This document shows, piece after piece, positions 40,633 through 48,282 of a DNA stretch of 64,000 nt. How positions within the stretch are numbered: position 1 is the first letter of the stretch; the number at the start of each line of letters is the position of its first letter. Both the position numbers and the translations under genes were made by a program. This DNA comes from Streptomyces curacoi (GTDB taxonomy: Bacteria > Actinomycetota > Actinomycetes > Streptomycetales > Streptomycetaceae), in contig NZ_KQ947992.1 in the NCBI RefSeq assembly GCF_001513975.1, forward strand, positions 329,634 through 393,633, given 5' to 3'. The notes under the pieces were generated by a model. That model worked only from the letters and a program-made list of their open reading frames with translations, was not told where the DNA came from and ran no database searches.

Positions 40633-42000
40633 TCATTTCTCGATCACCTGGCCGTCCGCCGCTGCCTTCAACTCCTCGTCGTAGCCCTTCGCCGCCTCCT
40701 CGACCGACATGTCGCCCGTCGTCACGCCCTCCATCGCCTCCTGGATGGCGGTCGAGACCTTGGGGTACGCCGGGTAGGCGGGGCGGTAGTGGGTGTGGGC
40801 GACCAGGTCCGTGAAGAACTTGATGCCGGGCTGGGCGCTGACGTACGCGGGATCGCTCGCCACGTCCTTGCGTACCGCGATACCCGAGTTGGCGACGTAC
40901 CACTTCTGGGCGTTGGCCCTGGTCTGCATCGTCTTGATGAACTCGAAGGCCAGCTCGGGGTTGGCCGCCTTGGCCGGAATGGACCAGGTCCAGCCGCCGG
41001 ACATGCTCACCTTGCCGGGGGCCTGGCCGTTCTGGGTGGGCATGGCGGCGAGGCCCAGCTCCTTCGACCACTCGGGCCACTCGTGGCCGCTGCCGGGAAG
41101 CCAGTCCTGGGGCAGCCAGGAGCCGTCGAGGGCGATGGCGAGCTCGCCCTGCGGGAGCCACTCGCCGCGGACACGGGTCATGACATTGGGGTCGAGGGCG
41201 TCGGAGACGTCCGGGCCGAGCTTCTCCCTGTAGACGGTCTCGACGAACCTGAGGGCGTCCTTGAAGCCCTGGCCGCCGGCGATCCACTTCTTGGCCGTCC
41301 TGTCGTACAGCGGGTCCGAAGTGCCGTCGTTCGTGCCGTAGAGCAGCATCTCGAAGGTCTGCATGGTCGCGGCCTCGCCGACGGGCTTGCCCGTGTAGAC
41401 GTTCAGGGGGATGACGTCGGGCACCTTCTCCTTGATGGTGCGGGCGGCGTCGAGGACGTCGTCCCAGGTCTTCGGCTGCCAGTCGGCGGGCAGGCCCGCC
41501 TTCTCGAAGACGTCCCTGCTGAACCACAGGCCCCGGGTGTCCGTGCCGTCCGGGACGCCGTACGTCTTGCCGTCCTCGCCCTTGGCCGCGCTCTTCGCCG
41601 TGTCGATGAACTGGTTCCAGTCCGGCCACTTGGCGAGGTAGGGGTCCAGGGGCTTGAGGTAGCCGCTGGTGATGTCCGAGTTGATGAGGAAGGTGTCCTC
41701 GTAGACCAGGTCGGGGGCGGTCCTGGGGGAGCGGAGCATCTGCTGGAGCTTGGTGTAGTACTCCGAGTCCGGGGCCTTGATGGGGACGAACTCGACCTTC
41801 TTGCCGGGGTTCGCCTTCTCGAACTGCTTCTTGATGTCCGCGAGGTAGGTGTCCATCACCTTGATGGAGTTGTCCGTGGACTGTTTGAAGGAGACCTTGA
41901 GGGTGTCCGGGTCGCTGCCGGAACCGCCGCCGCAGGCCGTGAGGGCCGTTGCGGCGAGGACGGTCGTGAGCAGGGCGGTGAGGGCGGCGGTGGGGCGCAC
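40633..42000 (-). CDS. Sugar ABC transporter substrate-binding lipoprotein
   Basis: 455 aa from GTG 42000, eight bases after a perfect GGAGG; the ATG at 42006 is only two bases from it and is less likely. The signal peptide ends in the lipobox ALTACGGG, so the mature protein is lipid-anchored at the cysteine. The body is a family 1 extracellular sugar-binding protein (PDLVYEDTFLINSDIT, GVPDGTDTRGLWFSRDVFEK, MSGGWTWSIPAKAANPELAF). The sugar cannot be told from sequence. A DasR-like half-palindrome lies 67 bp upstream. Confidence 0.92.
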   Translation of the reverse strand: MRPTAALTALLTTVLAATALTACGGGSGSDPDTLKVSFKQSTDNSIKVMDTYLADIKKQFEKANPGKKVEFVPIKAPDSEYYTKLQQMLRSPRTAPDLVYEDTFLINSDITSGYLKPLDPYLAKWPDWNQFIDTAKSAAKGEDGKTYGVPDGTDTRGLWFSRDVFEKAGLPADWQPKTWDDVLDAARTIKEKVPDVIPLNVYTGKPVGEAATMQTFEMLLYGTNDGTSDPLYDRTAKKWIAGGQGFKDALRFVETVYREKLGPDVSDALDPNVMTRVRGEWLPQGELAIALDGSWLPQDWLPGSGHEWPEWSKELGLAAMPTQNGQAPGKVSMSGGWTWSIPAKAANPELAFEFIKTMQTRANAQKWYVANSGIAVRKDVASDPAYVSAQPGIKFFTDLVAHTHYRPAYPAYPKVSTAIQEAMEGVTTGDMSVEEAAKGYDEELKAAADGQVIEK

Positions 42001-42066
42001 GGGCATGACCTCCTGCGGGCGCACGTCGTTGTGGCGCGGGGATGGCTGCCTGGTGAACGTAGGTTG

Positions 42067-42082
42067 AGTGGTCTAGTCAGGT
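42067..42082 (-). promoter_or_regulatory. Possible DasR-like (GntR/HutC) operator upstream of the sugar importer
   Basis: AGTGGTCTAGTCAGGT matches the dre consensus (AGTGGTCTAGACCACT) at 12 of 16 positions, with the left half perfect and the right half poor. The position, about 67 bp before the binding-protein start, is right for control of the sugar importer. It overlaps the 3' end of the NB-ARC/TPR gene. Confidence 0.35.
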
Positions 42083-44143
42083 CAATGTCTGTGCGGCCGA
42101 TTGGGCTTCGGCGGCTTCGGTGGGGGCGTTGGCTCGGGTGAAGGCCTCGGCGGCTTGGAGGTAGTAGGCGCGGGCTTCGGCGGGGCGCTGGATGGCCTCG
42201 TGGACAAGGGCCAGGTTGTGCAGGGTCTGGCCTGCCCCGTACCAGTCCCCGAACTGGCGGCGGAGCTCCCGAGCTGCGTCGTACGCCTTGATCGCCTCCG
42301 CCACCTGGCCCGTCTGTTGCAGGATGATTCCAAGGTTGTGCCACGCCATGCCTTCGCGGAAGCGGTCCCCAGCGGCTTGGAACAGGTCGCGGACGCGGAT
42401 ATGGGTGTGGACCGCCTCCTCCCCCCGGCCCTCAAACAGAAGGGCGTTACCGAGGTTCCCCAACGCCATCGCCTCGCGGAGATGGTCGCCGGCGGCCTGG
42501 CAGAGGCCGCGGGCGCGGTTGTAGGCGGGTATCGCCTCCTCCAGCCTGCCCGCCGCCTGCAGGGCGACACCGAGGTTGTTCCACGCCATGGCTTCGAGAC
42601 GGTGATTACCGGCGGCCTGGTAGAGGTCGCGGGCGTGTGTGTGGGAGTCGATCGCCTCCTCCGCCTGGCCCGCCTCCCGCTGGGCACGCCCCAGGTTTGT
42701 CCAGGCCTCTGCCTCCCCCATGCGGTCCCCGATGCGGTGAGTGCCCTCCCGCGCTGCGCGCGCGACAGTGATCCCCTCATCGACGTGCCGCCTCCAGCGC
42801 AAGTACTCCGCCAGACATGCGGCCAGTTGCGCCGCCTTGGGCGTGTACCGCTCCTCGGCCGCCCACTGCGCCGCCGCGACCAGCCCCGCCCGCTCGCCGT
42901 CCAGCCACGTCAGGGCCTGTGCCCGGTCCGCGAACCGCTCCGGCTCAGGCCTCCCCGGCAGCCACCGCAACCGGTCGTTCGCCGCGGCCGTCCACCGCAG
43001 GTAGAACCCCAGCAGGCGCTTCCGCGCTGCCTGACCCTCCTTCCTCAACTCCGCGTCCCCCGCCACCACGCCGGCTCCGAAGGCCCGCACCAGGTCATGC
43101 AGCCGCCATTGCACATCTCCACGCATCCGCACACCCGTGACAAGACAGGCGGCGGCCAGATTCTCCAGCAGGTCCATGGCGGCAGCCATGTCCAGGTCGG
43201 CCAGGGCGGCCACGGCCTCCGTTCCCGTCTCGGCGCCGGGGGCCAGGGCCAGGAGACGTAGTAACCGGGCCTGGTCGGGCGGAAGTCGGCGGTACGACGT
43301 CTCCAGAACAGGGCGAAGGGCGAGTGAGCGGCCGTACTGGTCCGTGCCCTTGCTGCCGTTGTCAAGGACGACCAGCGTGTCTCCGAGCTTCTTGATCTCG
43401 GCCACCAGCGACGCGATGTCACGATGGCGGCGTCTGCGCAGCATCGCGGCGGCGATCTGGAGGGCGAGGGGCAAGTGGTCGCACAGGGAGGCGAGTTCGG
43501 ACACAGCGTCCGGTTCGTGCTCCGGGCGGTCGTCGTGTTCGTCGGCGTCGTGCAGAGCCCGGGCGATGAGGGCGACGGACTCGTCAGGTACCAGTGTTGC
43601 CAGGTTGATGAGGCGTACGGGGAGGGTGTCCGGGCGGTCGCGGGAGGTGATCAGTACCCGGTGGTGGTCGGTGCCGGGCAGCAGGTCGAGGAACTGGCTG
43701 GGGTCCGAGGCGTTGTCCAGGATCAGCAGCATCTGGGCCTGCCGCTCGGCCAGCAGAGCGCGATACGCGTCGTACTGCCGGGCCGCCGTCGATGGCAGAT
43801 CTACGCCCCGCACACCCATCGCGTCCAGCAGCGCCAGCACCGCCTGATCCGCGGTCACCGGATCGTCGTCGTACCCCCGCAGGTCCACGAAGAGCGTCCC
43901 ACCGGGAAACCACCCCGTCGCACAGGCCCGATGCGCCGCCTCCACCGCCAGCGCGGTCTTGCCGATGCCGCCCATCCCCGTGACGGCGAAGATGAGCACA
44001 GGAAGCGAGTCCGAGTCACCCGAATCGGGCGAGAGCTGGGCGAGCAGCCGCTCCAGCTCCGCCGACCGCCCCGTAAAGCCCAGTGGCCGCGGCGGCAGCG
44101 TCGCGCTGGCCCGCGGGACCGGCCCATGTACGGTCCCATGCAC
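42077..44143 (-). CDS. NB-ARC/TPR STAND ATPase (NLR-like), partner of the nucleosidase
   Basis: 688 aa from GTG 44143, 19 bp after the nucleosidase stop codon; no closer start is in frame. It begins with an H-G-P-V-containing stretch, then FTGRSAELERLL, P-loop TGMGGIGKTA, Walker B LLILDNA, sensor RVLITSRD, HLPLALQIA, the winged-helix DQARLLRLLALAPGAE and VQWRLHDLVRAFG, and about five C-terminal TPRs (AWNNLGVALQAAGRLEEAIP and similar). It is a close paralogue of the 36777 protein. Expected to be activated by ligand binding to the TPRs and to oligomerise. Encoded directly behind a likely effector, it probably controls that nucleosidase. Confidence 0.87.
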   Translation of the reverse strand: MHGTVHGPVPRASATLPPRPLGFTGRSAELERLLAQLSPDSGDSDSLPVLIFAVTGMGGIGKTALAVEAAHRACATGWFPGGTLFVDLRGYDDDPVTADQAVLALLDAMGVRGVDLPSTAARQYDAYRALLAERQAQMLLILDNASDPSQFLDLLPGTDHHRVLITSRDRPDTLPVRLINLATLVPDESVALIARALHDADEHDDRPEHEPDAVSELASLCDHLPLALQIAAAMLRRRRHRDIASLVAEIKKLGDTLVVLDNGSKGTDQYGRSLALRPVLETSYRRLPPDQARLLRLLALAPGAETGTEAVAALADLDMAAAMDLLENLAAACLVTGVRMRGDVQWRLHDLVRAFGAGVVAGDAELRKEGQAARKRLLGFYLRWTAAANDRLRWLPGRPEPERFADRAQALTWLDGERAGLVAAAQWAAEERYTPKAAQLAACLAEYLRWRRHVDEGITVARAAREGTHRIGDRMGEAEAWTNLGRAQREAGQAEEAIDSHTHARDLYQAAGNHRLEAMAWNNLGVALQAAGRLEEAIPAYNRARGLCQAAGDHLREAMALGNLGNALLFEGRGEEAVHTHIRVRDLFQAAGDRFREGMAWHNLGIILQQTGQVAEAIKAYDAARELRRQFGDWYGAGQTLHNLALVHEAIQRPAEARAYYLQAAEAFTRANAPTEAAEAQSAAQTLT

Positions 44144-44162
44144 GGGCCCATGGGCGGTCCCC

Positions 44163-45041
44163 CTACCGCTGCCCCCCGACCTGTTTGCCGATGACGGGCC
44201 CGTGGAAGGTCCCGCCCCGGAAGTCGATGTGGTCGCCCCCGTACCGGCCCCCGCCGTCCCGATGGGGACCCTCCTCAGAGCCGGAGGACCCCGCGGAACT
44301 GGACGCCCCGCCCCGCGGCCGGTGCTTCCGCAACACCCCCACCGCCACGCACGCCGCCTGCGCGGCCGCCCGCTCCTGCGAGCCCGACGCGTCGTCGTCG
44401 GCCTTCTCCGCATTGGCCCGGTCGCTGATCCCCCGGATCACCAGCGCGTCCAACTGCCCGCTCAGATGCGCCGCGTGAGCCGCCCCCGAGCCCTCCATCT
44501 CGATCGCGTACGCGTCGCCGTAGTTCCGCCGGATGAAGTCCGCGAAGGCGGATTCGTGATCGGCAAGGACGACATCCCCGCAGGCGATCGGCTTCCGGTG
44601 CCCCCGCACTCCCTCCACCGCCAGGTCCCGCAACGCCGAGCGCGCCGCCTGCACCAGCCGGTGCGAGCCGTGCCAGACCTCGGGGCGGGCCTGGAAACCC
44701 TCCGGCGTCACCTTGCCGCCCTGGACGGCGTACACCTTGGTGCCGACCACGACGTCGCCGAGCTCGATGTCGTCCTTCAGGCCGCCCGCGACACCGACGA
44801 ACAGCAGCGCCTCGGGGCGGAGCCAGGAGACCAGCTGCATGGTCAGCGCGGCGGCGTTCATCGCTCCCTCGCCCAGTTCGGCGACCGCGAGGGTCCAGGG
44901 CGTGCCCGCGAGCCGGCCGCGTTCGACGCGGGTGCCGTCGTCGTGGACGAGTTCCTCGGTGTCGTCGAGGTGGGCGCGTACGGCGTCGTACTCGACGGGC
45001 AGAGCGGTGAGGACGACCACGGTGGGAGAAGTCTCTGACAC
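44163..45041 (-). CDS. MTA/SAH nucleosidase-like (PNP_UDP) effector with C-terminal GDH-RGG-GPV tag
   Basis: 292 aa from GTG 45041. Residues 1-230 form a nucleoside phosphorylase/nucleosidase domain: VVVLTALPVEYDAVRAHL, phosphate/ribose loop LLFVGVAGGLKDDIELGDVV, and the catalytic region YAIEMEGSGAAHA and VIRGISDRANAEK (Glu and Asp). A Ser/Gly-rich linker follows, then the end R-Y-G-G-D-H-I-D-F-R-G-G-T-F-H-G-P-V-I-G-K. The enzyme fold removes bases from nucleosides; the substrate could be MTA/SAH or an NAD- or ATP-derived nucleoside. Tag plus operon with an NB-ARC/TPR gene suggests a conflict or cell-death effector, not housekeeping nucleoside salvage. Confidence 0.82.
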   Translation of the reverse strand: MSETSPTVVVLTALPVEYDAVRAHLDDTEELVHDDGTRVERGRLAGTPWTLAVAELGEGAMNAAALTMQLVSWLRPEALLFVGVAGGLKDDIELGDVVVGTKVYAVQGGKVTPEGFQARPEVWHGSHRLVQAARSALRDLAVEGVRGHRKPIACGDVVLADHESAFADFIRRNYGDAYAIEMEGSGAAHAAHLSGQLDALVIRGISDRANAEKADDDASGSQERAAAQAACVAVGVLRKHRPRGGASSSAGSSGSEEGPHRDGGGRYGGDHIDFRGGTFHGPVIGKQVGGQR

Positions 45042-45109
45042 CCCCTTAAGGTACTGCCAAGTGACCGGCCCGGGCGGGGCGTTGGTCAGCGGGGGAAAGG
45101 ATCGCCGTC

Positions 45110-45670
45110 ATGGCCGGGACGGAGCCGGAAGTCACCGTCGGGCAGCTGCTGCTCGCCGAGTACGAGAGCCTGAAGGACGAGCAGAAGGCGCGGATCGGGT
45201 TCCGGGACAACCTGCTGTACGTGACCCTCGCGGTCGTCGCCGCCGTCATCGCCGCTGCCGCGCAGGCCAAGCAGACGTCGATGCTTCTCGCGCTGCCGCC
45301 GGTGTGCGTGGTGCTCGGGTGGACCTACCTCGTCAACGACGAGAAGATCTCCGCGATCGGGAAGTACGTGCGGGTCGAGCTGGGGCCGCGGCTCGCGTCA
45401 CTCGCCGGCGCCCAGGCCGCCTTCGGTTGGGAGACCTTCCACCGGGGGGACGCCCGGCGGGTGTCGCGGAAGGCCGTGCAGCTCGTGGTCGACCTGCTCG
45501 CCTTCTGCGTCGTACCGCTGAGTGCCCTCCTCGTGTACTGGACCGGGGGCGGGACGTCGGCCGGCCTCGTGGTGCTCTCCGCGTTCGAGGCGCTCGCGGT
45601 GGCCGGGCTGGGGGCCTACATCGTGGTGTACGCGGTGCCGTTCACGTCGGCGAGCAACAGCGCGGGCTGA
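45110..45670 (+). CDS. Four-segment integral membrane protein next to the nucleosidase/NLR pair
   Basis: 186 aa. A conserved-looking cytoplasmic N-terminus (LLLAEYESLKDEQKARIGFR, DNLLYVTLAV) leads into two membrane helices (about 38-56 and 60-76), a soluble stretch with LGWTYLVNDEKISAIGKYVR, and two further helices (about 125-145 and 150-175). I recall many Streptomyces homologues with the same EY-(x)n-DEQ-x-R-I-x-RDN-L-L-Y start, of unknown function. It is divergent from the nucleosidase gene with 68 bp between starts, so the two could share regulation. Confidence 0.75.
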   Translation: MAGTEPEVTVGQLLLAEYESLKDEQKARIGFRDNLLYVTLAVVAAVIAAAAQAKQTSMLLALPPVCVVLGWTYLVNDEKISAIGKYVRVELGPRLASLAGAQAAFGWETFHRGDARRVSRKAVQLVVDLLAFCVVPLSALLVYWTGGGTSAGLVVLSAFEALAVAGLGAYIVVYAVPFTSASNSAG

Positions 45671-45697
45671 GCGGGAGCAGCGCGCCGGACGGCCCGG

Positions 45698-46432
45698 CTA
45701 CCGGCCCGTCCCCGGTCCCGTTGCGGAACCCGTACCCGTGCCCGTGCCCGTGCCCGGAACCCACCGGTACACCAGCTCGGGCCTCCCCACCTGCCCGTAC
45801 ACCGGCTTGCGCTCGGCCCTCCCCGCCTCCACCAGGTGCTCCAGATAGCGCCGGGCCGTGATCCGGGAGATCCCCACGGCCTCCGCGACCCCGGCCGCCG
45901 TGAGCCCCTCCTCGGCCTCCCGCACCGCCCCGGTCACCCGCTCCAGCGTCGGCGCGCTCAACCCCTTCGGCAGCGCCGCCGGCCCCGGCGCCCGCAGCGC
46001 GGCCAGTGCCCGGTCCACCTCGTCCTGGCCGCTCGCCTCGCCCACCGCCGCGTGGAACTCGGCGTACCGCACCAGCCGGTCCCGCAGCGTCGCGAAGGTG
46101 AAGGGCTTCAGTACGTACTGCACGACTCCCAGGGACACCCCCTCGCGCACCACGGCCAGGTCGCGAGCCGACGTCACCGCGATCACATCCGCGTGGTGAC
46201 CGGCCGCCCGCAACGACCGCGCCAGCTGCAACCCGTGTACATCGGGCAGATGCAGATCCAGCAGCAGCAGATCCACCGGCGTCCGTTCCAGCGTCCGCCG
46301 CGCCTCCGCGCCCGTGTGCGCCTTTCCGACCGCGACGAACCCCGGCACCCGCCCGACGTACATCACATGCGCGTCCGCCGCCACCGGGTCGTCCTCCACG
46401 ACCAGGACACGAATGGGCTGTCCACTTGTCAC
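45698..46432 (-). CDS. CitB/DcuR-type response regulator
   Basis: 244 aa from GTG 46432, overlapping the kinase gene by four bases. Receiver domain RVLVVEDDPVAADAHV with the phospho-acceptor Asp in LLLLDLHLPDVHG and the Lys in VLKPFTF; a C-terminal helix-turn-helix GVAEAVGISRITARRYLEHL. The C-terminal tail is a G-T dipeptide run encoded by a GGCACG microrepeat. This class controls C4-dicarboxylate or citrate uptake genes, and dctA lies directly beyond the kinase. Confidence 0.92.
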   Translation of the reverse strand: MTSGQPIRVLVVEDDPVAADAHVMYVGRVPGFVAVGKAHTGAEARRTLERTPVDLLLLDLHLPDVHGLQLARSLRAAGHHADVIAVTSARDLAVVREGVSLGVVQYVLKPFTFATLRDRLVRYAEFHAAVGEASGQDEVDRALAALRAPGPAALPKGLSAPTLERVTGAVREAEEGLTAAGVAEAVGISRITARRYLEHLVEAGRAERKPVYGQVGRPELVYRWVPGTGTGTGTGSATGPGTGR

Positions 46433-48087
46433 GCCTCGCCTCCAGCAACCGCGCGCTCAGCGACCGCGCCCTCGGAAACGGCGCCCTCCGACAACGGCAG
46501 GCGCACCTCGAACGCCGCCCCGCCCCCGTCGGCCTCCGTCACGGACAACGCCCCCCGGTGCCGGTGCACGGCCTGCCGTACCAGGGCCAGTCCCAGCCCA
46601 CGGCCCCCCGGCCCGGCCGGCTTCGTGGAGAACCCGCGCTGGAACACCGCCTCCGCATGCGCGGGGTCCACGCCCGTGCCGGTGTCCGACACCCGCAGCA
46701 CCAGCTCGCCGTCCTCGGCGTACGCCGTCACCGTCACCCGTGCACCCACGCTTCCCTGCGCCGCGTCCACCGCGTTGTCGATCAGGTTGCCCAGTATCGT
46801 CACCAGGTCCCGGGCGGGCAGCGAGTCCGGGAGCAGCCCGTCGTCCAGCCGGCTCTCCTGCGACACGACCAGCTCCACGCCCCGCTCGTTGGCCTGCGCC
46901 GTCTTCCCCAGCAGCAGCGCCGCCAGCACCGGCTCACTCACCGCCGCGACGACCTGATCCGTGAGGGCCTGCGCCAGCTCCAGCTCGGCGGTCGCGAACT
47001 CCACCGCCTCCTCGGCCCGCCCCAGTTCGATCAGGGAGACCACGGTGTGCAGGCGGTTCGCCGCCTCGTGCGCCTGTGACCGCAGGGCCTGGGTGAAGCC
47101 CCGCTCCGAGTCCAGCTCGCCCATCAGGGACTGGAGCTCGGTCACGTCCCGCAGTGTCACCACCGTTCCGCGCCGCTCGCCGCCCGACACCGGCGAGGTG
47201 TTCACCACCAGCACCCGCTCCGCCGTCAGATGCACCTCGTCCACCCGCGGCTCCGAGGCCAGCAGCGCCCCGGTCAGCGGGGCGGGCAGCCCGAGCTCCG
47301 CGACCGACCGACCCACCACGTCGTCGGCCACCCCGAGCAGCTCCCGCCCGCCGTCGTTGATCAGCGCCACCCGGTACTGCCCGTCCAGCATCAGCAGTCC
47401 CTCGCGCACGGCGTGCAGCGCGGCCTGGTGGTAGTCGTGCATCCGGCTCAGCTCGGCCGCGTTCATGCCGTGCGTGTGGCGGCGCAGCCGGGCGTTGATG
47501 ACGTACGTGCCGATCGCGCCCAGCGCGAGCGCGCCCGCCGCCACCCCGAGCAGAGCCGTCAGCTGCTCCTGCACCCGCTTGCTGATCTCCTCGACCCGGA
47601 TGCCCGCGCTGACCAGCCCGACGATGTCCTTCGGGTCCCGCCCGCCGTCGTAGATCGGCACGACCGCGCGGACGGACGGGCCGAGCGTGCCGGTGTACGT
47701 CTCGGTGAAGGGCTCACCGCGCAGGGCGCGCTCCGTGTGGCCGCGGAAGTGCTGGCCTATCTGCCGCTTGTCGGGGTGGGTCCAGCGGATGCCCTCGGGG
47801 TTCATGATCGTGACGAAGTCGACCTGGGCGTCGTGCTGGACGCGGAGGGCGTACGGCTGGAGCTCGGCCGTCGGGTCGGCGGTGGCGATCGCCTCCCGTA
47901 CGGACGGCGCGTCGGCGATCGACTGGGCCACCGCCATGGCCTGGCGGCCCGCGGCCTCCTCGGCCTGGCCGCGGTCGCTGACGTAGGTGAACACCGCGTA
48001 CCCGGCGACGAGCACCGCTATCAGCACGGCCTGCATCGCGAAGAGCTGGGCCGCCAGGCTGCGGGGTCTCGGGACGGGGATGCGCAT
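46429..48087 (-). CDS. CitA/DcuS-type sensor histidine kinase
   Basis: 552 aa. A membrane helix (LFAMQAVLIAVLVAGYAVFT), an extracytoplasmic PAS-like (PDC) domain to about residue 185 with DFVTIMNPEGIRWTHPDKRQIG, a second helix (LLGVAAGALALGAIGTYVI), a cytoplasmic PAS, then the dimerisation helix with the phospho-accepting His in LRSQAHEAANRLHTV. The ATPase domain has N box NLIDNAVDAA, G1 DTGTGVD and G2 GRGLGLALV. The last 25 residues are a degenerate (S-E-G-A-V) repeat. Divergent from dctA, so it probably senses the dicarboxylate that DctA imports. Confidence 0.93.
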   Translation of the reverse strand: MRIPVPRPRSLAAQLFAMQAVLIAVLVAGYAVFTYVSDRGQAEEAAGRQAMAVAQSIADAPSVREAIATADPTAELQPYALRVQHDAQVDFVTIMNPEGIRWTHPDKRQIGQHFRGHTERALRGEPFTETYTGTLGPSVRAVVPIYDGGRDPKDIVGLVSAGIRVEEISKRVQEQLTALLGVAAGALALGAIGTYVINARLRRHTHGMNAAELSRMHDYHQAALHAVREGLLMLDGQYRVALINDGGRELLGVADDVVGRSVAELGLPAPLTGALLASEPRVDEVHLTAERVLVVNTSPVSGGERRGTVVTLRDVTELQSLMGELDSERGFTQALRSQAHEAANRLHTVVSLIELGRAEEAVEFATAELELAQALTDQVVAAVSEPVLAALLLGKTAQANERGVELVVSQESRLDDGLLPDSLPARDLVTILGNLIDNAVDAAQGSVGARVTVTAYAEDGELVLRVSDTGTGVDPAHAEAVFQRGFSTKPAGPGGRGLGLALVRQAVHRHRGALSVTEADGGGAAFEVRLPLSEGAVSEGAVAERAVAGGEA

Positions 48088-48282
48088 GTCGTCAGTCTGC
48101 CTCCCTGGCCGATTGTGAACTAAATGAACGGAAGGGTGACCGCCCTCACACGGCGGGAGATAGTCACCGCATCGCTGAGTACGACACCCCCGTCCCCGGG
48201 CGCGACTCCCGATCAGCGAACCCCCACCCCGGACGTGAGCCGCACGCCGGTGATACCGACGAAGACGTCAAGGAGGGCAGCC

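Noticed and set aside
44143..44413. Upstream extension of the second NB-ARC/TPR protein
   Set aside because: The extension is Arg/Pro/Gly-rich, lies out of frame over the nucleosidase 3' end and shows no domain.
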